Shown here one piece after another: positions 51,536 through 60,602 of a stretch of DNA of 64,000 nt; positions within the stretch are counted from its first letter, which is position 1; each line of letters begins with the position of its first letter. Origin of the DNA: Variovorax sp. YR216. Lineage in GTDB: Bacteria; Pseudomonadota; Gammaproteobacteria; Burkholderiales; Burkholderiaceae_C. A program made the position numbers and the translations under genes. Location: NCBI RefSeq assembly GCF_900107745.1, contig NZ_FNRO01000023.1, positions 1-64,000 on the forward strand, in the 5' to 3' direction. Under the pieces are notes generated by a model. That model worked only from the letters and a program-made list of their open reading frames with translations, searched no databases and was not told where the DNA came from.

Positions 51536-52486
51536 ATGTTGAATGTGGTTGTGTCCCGCCTCACGCATGAGGCGGAGGGGGTACTCGGCATTGAATTGCG
51601 TGCCGCTGCGGATGGGACGCTTCCTGCCTTCACGGCAGGTTCGCACATCGATTTGCATCTGCCGGGTGGCTTGTGCCGACAGTACTCCCTTACCAATGCT
51701 CCGAGCGAGCAAGAGCGGTACTGCCTTGGCGTGGGACTTGCACCTGAATCGCGCGGAGGCTCACGCCATGTACATCAGCAGTTGCGCGCAGGCGACCAGA
51801 TACAGATCAGTGCGCCACGCTCTCTTTTCAGTCTGAATGCCGAAGCTGACGAGCACGTCTTCATTGCCGGAGGTATCGGGATCACCCCGATCATGAGCAT
51901 GATCGAGGCATGCAGGTCCAAGGGGGAGCGTTGGCGGCTTCTCTATTGCGTGCGCACTCGTGCGCGTGCTGCCTACCTCTGGCGGCTGGCGGAGCATCAT
52001 GCCCAGGTGCAGTTGCATGTCGACGAAGAGCAGGGTGGCCCCGCCGACGTCTCCGGCTTTATTCGCTCGGTCTCGCGCACCGCACACATCTACTGCTGCG
52101 GCCCTGCACCTCTGATGAACGCAGTGGAGGCCGCCGCCTCCGCCGCGGAACATCCCTCGAAAGCAGTGCACTTCGAACGCTTCTCGGCCGAGGGCGCACG
52201 CGCGAACGCAAATGCAGATGGAGCGTTCCGAGTCACTCTCAAGCGCACAGGCGGCACCTTCATGGTGCCGGGCGGGCGCTCGATCCTTCAGACGCTGGAA
52301 GACAACGGGATCGCATTGCCCTGCTCCTGCCGTGAGGGCTTGTGCCGTACGTGTGAGACCCCGCTGATCGGGGGCAGGGCCGATCATCGTGACTTCGTCC
52401 TGAGTGATGAAGAGAGAGCAGGCAACTCCTCCATCATTCCTTGCGTCTCGCGCGCTCTCGATGACGAGCTCGTGCTGGACATCTGA
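51536..52486 (+). CDS. VanB-like ferredoxin/flavin reductase
   Basis: 316 aa. An FMN/FAD-binding region (AGSHIDLHLPGGLCRQYSLT), an NAD-binding region (VFIAGGIGITPIMSMIEACR) and a C-terminal plant-type 2Fe-2S domain with Cys ligands in LPCSCREGLCRTCETPLIGG. This is the phthalate dioxygenase reductase layout used by VanB. It passes electrons from NAD(P)H to the Rieske oxygenase encoded directly upstream. Confidence 0.95.
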   Translation: MLNVVVSRLTHEAEGVLGIELRAAADGTLPAFTAGSHIDLHLPGGLCRQYSLTNAPSEQERYCLGVGLAPESRGGSRHVHQQLRAGDQIQISAPRSLFSLNAEADEHVFIAGGIGITPIMSMIEACRSKGERWRLLYCVRTRARAAYLWRLAEHHAQVQLHVDEEQGGPADVSGFIRSVSRTAHIYCCGPAPLMNAVEAAASAAEHPSKAVHFERFSAEGARANANADGAFRVTLKRTGGTFMVPGGRSILQTLEDNGIALPCSCREGLCRTCETPLIGGRADHRDFVLSDEERAGNSSIIPCVSRALDDELVLDI

Positions 52487-52535
52487 GACGAGATCGAACA
52501 AACCCGCACTCCATCACCCTTTCTCCCTCTTCAAA

Positions 52536-53387
52536 ATGCACACACTTCGAGTTCTCTGGTTCGTTCCATCCCCCGTCGCGGTCGTCGCGGAGTCGCTGAG
52601 GCTCGCGCCGGGCGTGGAACTCCAAGCCGAGCGCAACCCTTCGTCCGACGCCCAGTTCGAAGCGCTCGCCACTGGCCGCGTCGATGCGGTGGTGACCGCC
52701 ATGGACAACGTGATGGACTGGAACCTGCGGCAGGGGCCCGGTGACTTCCGGATCGTCGCTCAGATGGAGCAGACCACAACGCTGACACTGGTCGGCCAAA
52801 CAGGCCGCCGGAATCTCGAGGCGCTGCGCGGCTCCACCATCCTGGTCGACGCGCCCCGCAACGGCTTCATCGTGGCGTTGCGGGCCATGCTTGCTGAAGA
52901 AGGCGTCGGTCCGGAAGACTACGCACTGCAACCCGTGGGCGGCGTCAAGGAGCGCTTCGACGCATTGGTTGCGGGGCGGGGCGATGCCACGCTTCTCGGC
53001 CCGCCGTTCGACGTCATGGCACTGCAGGCAGGCCTTCGCCGAATCGCCAGCGTGCAGGAACGCTATCCGGCGTTCCCCGGGCAAGGTCTCGTTGCACGTG
53101 CCGGTTCGCTGGAGCGCTTGCGGCCGACGTTGACGATTTGGCTGGACGGACTCGATGGCGCTCGCGAGCGGATGGGCAACGACCCCGGTTCTGCGCGGGA
53201 GGCCCTGACGCAGGCCGGCTTTCCGCCGCCGGCCGTTGAAGCGATGCTGCGTGCCACCCCTTCGACGCTGCGTCCGGACGTGGCGGGAGTGAAGCTGCTG
53301 ATCGAGCAGCGCCGCCGGGTCGGTCTGCCCGGGGCCGACACCGACTACGACGCGCTGGTGGACGGTACCTTGCTGCCCGCCGGCTGA
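52536..53387 (+). CDS. NMT1/SsuA-like substrate-binding protein without signal peptide
   Basis: 283 aa from ATG 52536, 49 nt after the reductase. LRVLWFVPSPVAVVAESLRL, the ALATGRVDAVVTAMDNVMDW segment, VDAPRNGFIVALRAMLAEEG and ALVAGRGDATLLGPPFDVMA fit the NMT1/THI5-like type II periplasmic binding fold. No hydrophobic leader is visible, so it may be cytoplasmic or its start is wrong. It may sense or bind the aromatic substrate. No ABC permease is adjacent. Confidence 0.75.
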   Translation: MHTLRVLWFVPSPVAVVAESLRLAPGVELQAERNPSSDAQFEALATGRVDAVVTAMDNVMDWNLRQGPGDFRIVAQMEQTTTLTLVGQTGRRNLEALRGSTILVDAPRNGFIVALRAMLAEEGVGPEDYALQPVGGVKERFDALVAGRGDATLLGPPFDVMALQAGLRRIASVQERYPAFPGQGLVARAGSLERLRPTLTIWLDGLDGARERMGNDPGSAREALTQAGFPPPAVEAMLRATPSTLRPDVAGVKLLIEQRRRVGLPGADTDYDALVDGTLLPAG

Positions 53388-53396
53388 AGATGCACC

Positions 53397-53421
53397 GAGC
53401 GGCTTCGGCAGCAAGCCGCTC
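53397..53421. terminator. Terminator-like hairpin between convergent operons
   Basis: gagcggctt (53397-53405) and aagccgctc (53413-53421) form a perfect 9-bp stem with a 7-nt loop between the binding protein gene and the convergent cupin gene; a short ctgcctt follows. Confidence 0.6.
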
Positions 53422-53426
53422 TGCCT

Positions 53427-53987
53427 TCAGGCGCCCAGTTCCAGATCGAGCAGGACAAAGGCCATTCTGCAGGGCTTTCCTGAACGATTCGACCAGCTAT
53501 GGTTGGTTGCGCGTTGAATGAGGATGTCCCCGGGACGCATCAGCGTCTCTCCCTCGTCCATCATCGCGTAGATCTCGCCTTCGAGGACGATGGCGTAGTC
53601 CAGCGACTCGGTCTTGTGAAACCAGAAGTGCCGCGCGTCGCTCTTGTCGCGCACGCCGTGGTCGTCCAGGAAGCGCGCCAACTCCTTCGTGTCGTAGGAC
53701 TCGTCCGGTGGAAAGTCGACGACGCGCAGCAGGGACCCTCCCTTGGAGTGAAAGCCGAATGCCTTGCCCGCAGGTGCGGGATCGTCTCCGGCCGCGGCTG
53801 CCTCTCCGGACACCCAGACCACCTGGGCCACAGGGGAGCCAGGGTCCGTGGTGTGATTCGGCGTGGGCCCGTCGGAGACGAACACGGACTTGCCCTGCGC
53901 GTTCTCGCCGGTGACGATACGCCTCACGGGCCGATGAAGCGTGCGAGGCTTCTCGGGCCGCTGTTCAATGGTTGCTTCGGTAGTCAC
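53427..53987 (-). CDS. Cupin-domain protein
   Basis: 186 aa from a GTG at 53987 preceded by aaaggaat; the frame further upstream runs into the DUF1329 gene. The single cupin barrel is in the C-terminal half: HFWFHKTESLDYAIVLEGEI, MMDEGETLMRPGDILIQRAT, then the His in NHSWSN. Small cupins of this type in aromatic clusters can be dioxygenases, isomerases or sensors. It is the last gene of the minus-strand FAH/monooxygenase operon. Confidence 0.8.
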   Translation of the reverse strand: MTTEATIEQRPEKPRTLHRPVRRIVTGENAQGKSVFVSDGPTPNHTTDPGSPVAQVVWVSGEAAAAGDDPAPAGKAFGFHSKGGSLLRVVDFPPDESYDTKELARFLDDHGVRDKSDARHFWFHKTESLDYAIVLEGEIYAMMDEGETLMRPGDILIQRATNHSWSNRSGKPCRMAFVLLDLELGA

Positions 53988-54049
53988 GCCTGGATTCCTT
54001 TCATTTGCCTTGATTTCGAGTCGGTTCGTATTGATTGTCGCGTCAATGC

Positions 54050-55423
54050 CTAGCGCACGCCGTCGCCTGCCAGTGCATCGGGTGAAAAGTGCTTCTCCGG
54101 CAAGCCATCGGGCAGCAGCCGGTACTGTTCCTTCGCGGAATTCATGAGCTCCGCGACGAAGTAGGTGCCGGAGAGCAAGTCGTAGGTCCCCCAGGCAGTG
54201 CCGACGACGCCGGGGAGATCCGGCATCGCGACCGGGATCGAGAACGGCATGCGCCAGAGCTGTCCATTGGCATCCCAGCGATCCGCGAGCACGGGCCACC
54301 AGCTGTCCTCATCCACGTAGTAGCGACTCTTCGGCGAGGTATGTCGCTGGCCTGGCTTCAATGCCGCCTCGACGACCCACACGCGATGCAGTTCCCAGCG
54401 GACGTGATCAGGCTGGAGATGATTCGGCCCCAACACGTCGGTGTCCTTCGTCGGAAGAAGAATCCGGTTGGAGTTGTACGGGATGTACATCTCCTTCTTG
54501 CCGACCAGCTTCCAGTCGTAGCGCTCCAGCCGGGTTGCGAACGTCTCGATCTCGTCGAACGTCACGATGCCGGCGGAGGTGGGGTGGGGCGTGTCGCAGC
54601 AGGAATTGGGCAGCTTGCGCACGCGCCTCTGGCCGGTGAGATACACCCATGTCGCAGTCTTGCTCTCGTCGATGAGCAGGTGCCCGAGAATCGCCTCGCC
54701 CGCCCGGATGGCCGGGGCGGAGGTGCTCACCCGGACCATCCAGTAGGCCCCATCGAAGTTCTCGGCCTTGCCGTCGCGGAAGTAATACGGGGCGACGTTG
54801 TCCACGTTGACCTGGTGCACGAGCACCGGCCTTCCGTCGGCCGTGACCTGGTAGCCGGTACTCTGCTGGTTCCACGCGGAGCCGCGCCACCGCACTTGCG
54901 TGTTGAGCATGACTTCGTCCCCGTTCTTGGGAATGGGGAACGGAATCCCGCCATACGCGCCCTTCGTGATCGGCCCTGCAGGTGTTTCCTGAACGGACGC
55001 GCGGGTGGCGTTCTGGAACGTGTTGTCGTAGACCCACTGCGGCGCGGCCGCGGTCCGATGCGTCGGATAGACATCGATGCGGTAGCTGTCCGGATACTTC
55101 TTCAGCATGGCCTTGGTGCCGTCCGTCAGCTTGTCGGCATATTGGTCCATGTTCTTCGCAGTGATCTGAAGGGTTGGCTTCTCGGATGCGAAGGGATCGG
55201 GCCGGCGTCCTCCGTTCTGGAAGCCCGGTGTGGGCGTGGTCAAGCCGCCGTTCCATGCCGGGATGGTTCCCGCTTGATTGCCCGCTTTCTCGGCGCCGAG
55301 CGGCGTCAGCTCGTCCCCTTTGAGCCTGGCGGCCTCCGCTGCGCTGACGCCAGCGTGTGCAGCGCCGCAAGCAACAAGCGCGGCAAGCACGATCGCGCTG
55401 TACTGGATGGTCTTCATCGTCAT
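54050..55423 (-). CDS. DUF1329 envelope protein
   Basis: 457 aa. Signal peptide IQYSAIVLAALVACGAAHAG cleaved after AHA. The mature start VSAAEAARLKGDELTPLGAE, NKDGTIPAWNGG-like GTIPAWNGGLTTP, and the DVLGPNHLQPDHVRWELHRV and YYVDEDSWWPVLADRWDANG segments are diagnostic of DUF1329, related in fold to LolA/LolB-type lipid binders. With DUF1302, YCF48-like and RND proteins it forms a set that recurs near genes for hydrophobic compound degradation. It is probably periplasmic and handles a lipophilic molecule between outer and inner membrane. Start ATG 55423 or 55417. Confidence 0.9.
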   Translation of the reverse strand: MTMKTIQYSAIVLAALVACGAAHAGVSAAEAARLKGDELTPLGAEKAGNQAGTIPAWNGGLTTPTPGFQNGGRRPDPFASEKPTLQITAKNMDQYADKLTDGTKAMLKKYPDSYRIDVYPTHRTAAAPQWVYDNTFQNATRASVQETPAGPITKGAYGGIPFPIPKNGDEVMLNTQVRWRGSAWNQQSTGYQVTADGRPVLVHQVNVDNVAPYYFRDGKAENFDGAYWMVRVSTSAPAIRAGEAILGHLLIDESKTATWVYLTGQRRVRKLPNSCCDTPHPTSAGIVTFDEIETFATRLERYDWKLVGKKEMYIPYNSNRILLPTKDTDVLGPNHLQPDHVRWELHRVWVVEAALKPGQRHTSPKSRYYVDEDSWWPVLADRWDANGQLWRMPFSIPVAMPDLPGVVGTAWGTYDLLSGTYFVAELMNSAKEQYRLLPDGLPEKHFSPDALAGDGVR

Positions 55424-55448
55424 GTCGAAATCTCCTGGATGTCGGATC

Positions 55449-57128
55449 TCAGAACGTGCGGCTCACGGACAACGCGAAGAAGTCCCGGTCGCTCAGGTAC
55501 TGTCGGTAAGAGAAGTTGTTGTTGGCGTCCAGCAGGGTGTCCTTGGGGCCGAAGTAGTGCGTATAGGCGGCGGTGAACTTCCAAACTCCCAGGTAGGTGC
55601 CGTTCACTCCCAGGGTGAAGTCCCCGCCGCCGTCCGGCGGCATGGCAATGCCCAACGCGCGCGATCGCGAGCCGTTCGGGGTGTAGCCGACCCCGATCGG
55701 AACACCGAGATCCAGGCCCGAGAGGACCTGCCGGTACTGCGGCTCGAACTGCATGCGCAGGGAGACCGCGTCGCGCGTCGAGTTCGCATCCACCGCGCCA
55801 GGGTTCTTCGTGACCGACAGCACGCGATTCCAGGCGACTTCGCCCATGAAGCTCGCTTCGTTGAAGAGCGCGGTGCGAGGCACCGTCCAGATGGCGTTCA
55901 GGTTGACGTGCGCGGTTCGACCCACCGCGTAGGCCGGATTGCTGCTGTTGTTGTTCGGCGGCCCGCCGAAGAAGGACGTGTCCACTGCGCCGCTGGTGCT
56001 CGCCAGATCCTGGTTGTGGCGGATCGAGCCCTCGATGGCGACGTTGACATCGCCGAAAGTGCGCGATGCGCTGGCACCGAGCGCGGTGATGTCTTCGGGG
56101 TAGACGAGGCGATAGCCGTACGGCCCGGGAATCACGCCTCCGAAAGCGGAGGGAACGAGGCCGACGGCGATGACTTGCTGCTGCGTCTTCTCGTGGAAGC
56201 GGATCAGGTAGACGCCGTAGTCGGTTTCGTCGGAGCGAAGCCGAAGCTGCAAGCCGCCCTGGCCGCTGTCTTTCGCCAACTGATCGGCCAAACGTGGCGC
56301 GTTGAATGCAAACGGACTTCCCGGTCCCGCCAGCAGGAGGCGTTCCCCGCCTTCGGGATTCGTGTCGATGCCGGAGAAATAGCTGCCCACGGCCGGCAGG
56401 CGATTGGCCTGCCACTTGAACTGGTAGTAGGCGCCCACCGAGACATTGGGTGTGAACTGCAACTGTCCCGACAACTGCGGGATCGGCCGGATGGCCTCCT
56501 TGAACTGGGTGTTCGGGACCGAAGTGAGCTTGATCACATCGACGGAGTTCATTCCGCCGGCGATGGCGTTTGCACCGAAGAACAGGCTCTCGCCCCACAC
56601 GAGGCTGTGCTGTCCCAGGCGCACCGTCCCGCTGGTGCTCCCGAGGTCGAAGCCCGCGAACGCGAAGGCATCGAGGGTTTCAGCCTTGCGTCCGTGAATA
56701 TCCCGGGTGGCGCCTGTGAATTCGTTGTAGGGCACCGAGATCTGGTTGGGAAAGGCGCCGCCTGCGAATCCCGGGTTGTCGTTGGTGTGGTTGTAGACGG
56801 AGTCGTACCAGCCGGCGGCGCTGTAGCGAAATCCGTAGCGCCTGGCGTAGACGGCATCGAGCTCGGTCAGGACGTCCAGACGATTCGAGATGAGGCCCTT
56901 GTTGAAGTTTCTGTCCCCATCGTCCGTGTTCGGCCCTCGCAACAGGGCAGGATCCTGGTCCTTCAATCTCCATCCGGCGCTGTACTTGAAGGTGTTGTCC
57001 CAACGCACGCTCAGATCGGGGTTGCCCGTGTCGAACTCGAAGGCGGATGCGTGCACGCCCGAAAGGGACGCGAGGGCCGCCAACGCGACCTGCCGGGCCG
57101 CGGAAATCTTTCGATGGGTTCTTTTCAA
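55449..57128 (-). CDS. DUF1302 outer-membrane protein
   Basis: 559 aa. Signal peptide ARQVALAALASLSGVHASA. The mature start FEFDTGNPDLSVRWDNTFKY, the DGDRNFNKGLISNRLDVLTE stretch and the end DRDFFALSVSRTF, with an aromatic C-terminal residue, are typical of DUF1302 beta-barrel proteins. Alternating strands run throughout. It is predicted to be an outer-membrane channel for a hydrophobic substrate, cotranscribed with DUF1329 (25-nt gap). Confidence 0.9.
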   Translation of the reverse strand: MKRTHRKISAARQVALAALASLSGVHASAFEFDTGNPDLSVRWDNTFKYSAGWRLKDQDPALLRGPNTDDGDRNFNKGLISNRLDVLTELDAVYARRYGFRYSAAGWYDSVYNHTNDNPGFAGGAFPNQISVPYNEFTGATRDIHGRKAETLDAFAFAGFDLGSTSGTVRLGQHSLVWGESLFFGANAIAGGMNSVDVIKLTSVPNTQFKEAIRPIPQLSGQLQFTPNVSVGAYYQFKWQANRLPAVGSYFSGIDTNPEGGERLLLAGPGSPFAFNAPRLADQLAKDSGQGGLQLRLRSDETDYGVYLIRFHEKTQQQVIAVGLVPSAFGGVIPGPYGYRLVYPEDITALGASASRTFGDVNVAIEGSIRHNQDLASTSGAVDTSFFGGPPNNNSSNPAYAVGRTAHVNLNAIWTVPRTALFNEASFMGEVAWNRVLSVTKNPGAVDANSTRDAVSLRMQFEPQYRQVLSGLDLGVPIGVGYTPNGSRSRALGIAMPPDGGGDFTLGVNGTYLGVWKFTAAYTHYFGPKDTLLDANNNFSYRQYLSDRDFFALSVSRTF

Positions 57129-57248
57129 ATGTGTCTCCTCGTGGATGGTGGTCGTTTGTTATCAAGGCTTTGGGCGCAGGGGCCCCCCTCGGGTGCGTGC
57201 GACGCACCTCGCGCAGGACAGAGAGGCTTGCTTGCTACCCGCGGCGAT

Positions 57249-58361
57249 TCACATGGGCTGGCCCAGGAACTGGTAGGTCTGCAGTAGCAGGGCCGCGGAG
57301 CGCTGCGGATCGGGAATGGGATCCTGCTCGTATCTGCAAAGCTGCAGGGAGGCGTCGCACACCGTCTTCACGCGATCGAAGCGCCTCTTCGAATGGGCCT
57401 GCAAGGCGTCGGGGATGGTCGGCTGCGCGGCGATGCACTCGGCGAGAACCACCGCATCCTCGATCGCCATGCCACCGCCCGAGGTCATCTGCGGCGTGGG
57501 GGAGTGCGCGGCATCGCCAAGCAGCAGCACACGGCCGCGATGCCATGGGGCCGGAACCAGCGTGATGTCGAAGGGGCGGAAGGTCACCTGCGCGGGTCCT
57601 GTCACCTGGGCCAGCGCATCCCGGATCACCGGTGCACTGAACGCTTCGAGTCTTTCATGCAGCAGCAGGTGCAGTTGGTCGTCGGGCATGTGCAGGTGCT
57701 CGGCACTGCTCTCGAGAAAGAACAGGTAGCAAGTTTCCTTCGAGGTCGGCAGTGCCCCGACGGTGCGCTTTCCGTCCGCGGAGCGGTAGAGGCAGAAGCC
57801 ATCCACCTCGCTCGGCCGCGGAGCATTGAATCGCCAGGCGCTCTGGCCCGCAAACCGGACCGCGTGCTCTTTTCCGAAGACCCTGTCGCGAAGCCCGGAG
57901 TACGCGCCATCCGCGGCCACGACGAGGTCGTAGATTTCCTCGCGGCCGTCGGAAAGTGTCACTTCAACCTTCTCGCCGCGATCGATGAGGTCGCTGACCG
58001 TCATGGACTTTTCGAGCACGGCACCTGCGGACTCCGCCGCTCCTTCAAGGATGCGTGCGAGTTCCGGCCGGCGCATGCCGCAGCCGGGCGGTGCGGGATT
58101 GGACATCAGCAGCTTGCCAGTGGCGTCATGCTGCTTGAACACCTGGAAGGCTAGGCCGCTGTCCAGGCATGGTTCGGCGAGGCCAATGGTGCCGAGAGCT
58201 CGCATGGTGTTGTGCAGCAGGCAGATTCCCGCACCGGCAGTCGGGGTCTCGGGCTTGGTGTCGATGCAATGCACATCCATGCCGATCCTGCGCAAGGCGT
58301 ATGCGGCGGTCGCACCACCGATGCCGCTTCCGACGACCAGGACGCGTTTCGTGTTCGTCAT
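57249..58361 (-). CDS. FAD-dependent aromatic monooxygenase (UbiH/salicylate hydroxylase fold)
   Basis: 370 aa. The dinucleotide motif is VLVVGSGIGGATAAYALRRI, the DG motif YDLVVAADGAYSGLRDRV and the FAD-ribose motif VLLLGDAAHSPTPQMTSGGG followed by MAIEDAVVLAE. It should hydroxylate an aromatic or cyclic compound in the cytoplasm. It lies downstream of two FAH-family genes and upstream of the DUF1302/DUF1329 genes on one strand. Confidence 0.92.
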   Translation of the reverse strand: MTNTKRVLVVGSGIGGATAAYALRRIGMDVHCIDTKPETPTAGAGICLLHNTMRALGTIGLAEPCLDSGLAFQVFKQHDATGKLLMSNPAPPGCGMRRPELARILEGAAESAGAVLEKSMTVSDLIDRGEKVEVTLSDGREEIYDLVVAADGAYSGLRDRVFGKEHAVRFAGQSAWRFNAPRPSEVDGFCLYRSADGKRTVGALPTSKETCYLFFLESSAEHLHMPDDQLHLLLHERLEAFSAPVIRDALAQVTGPAQVTFRPFDITLVPAPWHRGRVLLLGDAAHSPTPQMTSGGGMAIEDAVVLAECIAAQPTIPDALQAHSKRRFDRVKTVCDASLQLCRYEQDPIPDPQRSAALLLQTYQFLGQPM

Positions 58362-58390
58362 TCAGTGTCTCCTTGTGATTTCCCCGGCCA

Positions 58391-59392
58391 TCAGTGGGCG
58401 CCGGGCTCGGCAATGCAGGCGTTGCGCTGCCTGCCCAAGCCTTCGATCTCCGCATCCATCACGTCGCCATCGCGCAGAAAGCGGTTGTAGTGAGTGCCGT
58501 TGCCGGCGGGCGATCCCGTGGCGATGAGGTCTCCTGGCCAAAGCTGCACATGCGAGCTGATGTATTCGATCTGCCGTGCCACATCAAACAGCATGTCGGC
58601 CGAGGTCTCGTCCTGCATCGTCTGGCCGTTCAGCTTCAACGTGATGCGCAAGTCCTGCGGGTCGTCGACGAAGCAGGCGGGCACGAGCACGGGGCCGAAG
58701 GGCATGAAGCTCGGCGGAGATTTCGACCGCAGCCAGTCCGTTCCCAGCATCTTGTAGTCGGTACGGGCGATCAGGTCCCGCGCGGAAACGTCGTTCACGA
58801 TCGAATAGCCTGCGACGTAGTCCAGGGCCTCTTCGCGTCGGACATTGCGCGCCGGCCGCCCGATGATCACGGCCAGCTCCAGCTCCCAGTCCGACTTCTG
58901 CGTCGTGGCCGGCAGCACGACCGGGTCGAAGGCGCCGGTGATCGCGGACGGCAGCTTGGGGAACACGTAGGGCTCGCCCTTGGCTGCCCGCTCATCCATC
59001 ATGTCTTCGGCCCACTGTCGCAATGCTTCGCCCTGGAGACCCTCCGGACCCACGCCCATGTCCAGGGTCAGGTCGACCACGTGCTTGCGATAGTTGGCTC
59101 CCGTACAGAGCACCTGGCGCGGAAGGTCCACGGGAGGATGCACACGCAAGCTGCTCATGGCCACGCCGGCATCGGGCTGCGCGCCGAGCTCCTGGGCCAG
59201 TGCGAGCAGCTGCGGCAGATGGCGATCCCAGGACTGGAGAAGGTCGAGGACGCTCGCGCCTTCGGCCCAGGTCGCCCCGCCGCGTACAGCTTGTCCGTGA
59301 ACTTCGCGCAGAGCGATCACGCGCTCGTCGAAGCAGATGGCGGCGAACTTGTCGCTGCCATCCCTGGAGAAGGTTCCAAGAGAGAACTTCAT
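58391..59392 (-). CDS. Fumarylacetoacetate hydrolase (FAH) family protein 1
   Basis: 333 aa from the ATG at 59392 (MKFSLGTFSRDGSDKFAAIC). The metal site Glu-x-Glu is in KSDWELELAVIIGRPARNV, with the later Asp in YSIVNDVSARDLIARTDYKM. TGANYRKHVVDL and WPGDLIATGSPAGNGTHYNR are family motifs. FAH enzymes cleave or decarboxylate 2-oxo-dienoates and acylpyruvates after aromatic ring opening. It is 10 nt downstream of a second FAH gene with different substrate residues. Confidence 0.9.
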   Translation of the reverse strand: MKFSLGTFSRDGSDKFAAICFDERVIALREVHGQAVRGGATWAEGASVLDLLQSWDRHLPQLLALAQELGAQPDAGVAMSSLRVHPPVDLPRQVLCTGANYRKHVVDLTLDMGVGPEGLQGEALRQWAEDMMDERAAKGEPYVFPKLPSAITGAFDPVVLPATTQKSDWELELAVIIGRPARNVRREEALDYVAGYSIVNDVSARDLIARTDYKMLGTDWLRSKSPPSFMPFGPVLVPACFVDDPQDLRITLKLNGQTMQDETSADMLFDVARQIEYISSHVQLWPGDLIATGSPAGNGTHYNRFLRDGDVMDAEIEGLGRQRNACIAEPGAH

Positions 59393-59402
59393 TTGCAGTC
59401 GC

Positions 59403-60401
59403 TCACATGAAGGGCTTGCGCGGCGCCGGCCACCACGTACCTGTCTCGCGCTGGCCCATGCGGTTGCGCAGGACGCCGACGCCGGAGACTTCGAGCTCCA
59501 CGACATCACCGGGGTTCAAGCTGCGCCCCAACTCGAGTGCCGACCCGTTGCCCATGGTGCCGGAGCCGATCACGTCACCAGGCTGAACATGGTCACCGAG
59601 CGACACGTACGCAATCAGTTCCTCGACGCTCCAAAGCAGTTCCGAGGAATCGCCTTCGCCCCAGGTTTCGTTGTTGACCCGCACGGCCATCCGGATGTTG
59701 TCCAGCCGCGGGAACTCGTCGATGGTCGTGATCCACGGACCGATCCCGTAGGCGAAGTCCTTGCTCTTGGTGGGGCCCATGCCGATCGCGAACTCGTTGG
59801 CCTGCAGATCGCGGGCCGAGAAGTCGTTGAAGATCGTGACGCCGAACAGATGCGAACGGGCGGTATCGGGCGTGATGTTGTGAGCCGTGCGGCCCACAAC
59901 CCATCCGATCTCCAGTTCGTAGTCCATCTTCTCGGCGCGCGCGGGCCACGGCACTTCGGCGTCGTGCCCGATCACGGTCCAGGGCGAGCCCTTGAAGTAG
60001 CCAGGCACCTGCAGCAGGGCGGGCGCCGGCGTCAGCTTCATGCGCTCGTGGAACTGGCGGATGTGCTTCACGAAGGTGAGACCGTCACGCACGATCGACG
60101 GATCGCAGGCCGCGGCCCAGCGCAGGCCTTCAAAGGGGAGGGAGGCGTCGTCGCCAAACCGGTGGGCGGCCTCCGTTGCCGTCTCCAGGAACTCCTCCCC
60201 GAGCGCGATCGCCGCGGACATGCTTTCGGGAAAGACGGTCGAGGCATAGCGAAGTGCAGCCTCCCGGCTGGCGCCGCGGGCTTGTTGGCGGAGAACTTCC
60301 GCGGCACGCAGATCGATGACGCGCGACTGTTCAGGCTGCACGAGGCAAATGCGGTGGACGAGGCCGTCGAGGCCTTGAACCAGAAATCTTCCGAGCTTCA
60401 C
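59403..60401 (-). CDS. Fumarylacetoacetate hydrolase (FAH) family protein 2
   Basis: 332 aa. The metal site is in KMDYELEIGWVVGRTAHNIT and FNDFSARDLQANEFAIGMGP; HVQPGDVIGSGTMGNGSALE is the C-terminal active-site loop. The KSKDFAYGIGPWITTIDEF segment occurs in fumarylpyruvate/maleylacetoacetate-type members. It is the first gene of the minus-strand operon, divergent from the YCF48-RND genes. Confidence 0.9.
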   Translation of the reverse strand: MKLGRFLVQGLDGLVHRICLVQPEQSRVIDLRAAEVLRQQARGASREAALRYASTVFPESMSAAIALGEEFLETATEAAHRFGDDASLPFEGLRWAAACDPSIVRDGLTFVKHIRQFHERMKLTPAPALLQVPGYFKGSPWTVIGHDAEVPWPARAEKMDYELEIGWVVGRTAHNITPDTARSHLFGVTIFNDFSARDLQANEFAIGMGPTKSKDFAYGIGPWITTIDEFPRLDNIRMAVRVNNETWGEGDSSELLWSVEELIAYVSLGDHVQPGDVIGSGTMGNGSALELGRSLNPGDVVELEVSGVGVLRNRMGQRETGTWWPAPRKPFM

Positions 60402-60510
60402 TTTGACTCCAATAACGGCTGTTTTGCTTATGAAACTGTACGTCTCGATTTGATTTGTATTCGTCGGTATTTACCCCTAGGGCAGGTGTGCAGAAAGCTT
60501 CGCATCACCA

Positions 60511-60539
60511 TTGACTGGTTGCGTCCGTCCGCCTACGAT
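60511..60539 (+). promoter_or_regulatory. Sigma-70 promoter for the YCF48-RND genes
   Basis: TTGACT (60511-60516), 17-bp spacer, TACGAT (60534-60539), 64 bp before the YCF48 start codon. Good match to both hexamers with ideal spacing. Confidence 0.65.
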
Positions 60540-60553
60540 AGGCAACGATACGA

Positions 60554-60571
60554 ACCGTCTCGTAAGACGGT
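60554..60571. promoter_or_regulatory. Dyad just downstream of the promoter, candidate operator
   Basis: accgtct-cgta-agacggt, perfect 7-bp arms with a 4-nt centre, 14 nt after the -10 box. At that position a bound repressor would block transcription; a 5' leader hairpin is the alternative. Confidence 0.45.
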
Positions 60572-60602
60572 CAAGACCAACGACCACGGAGACCCGGATT
60601 CG

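Noticed and set aside
59337..60602. Long N-terminal extension of the YCF48 frame
   Set aside because: The first 420 codons run antisense to the FAH genes; the true start at 60603 has a signal peptide and a promoter upstream.
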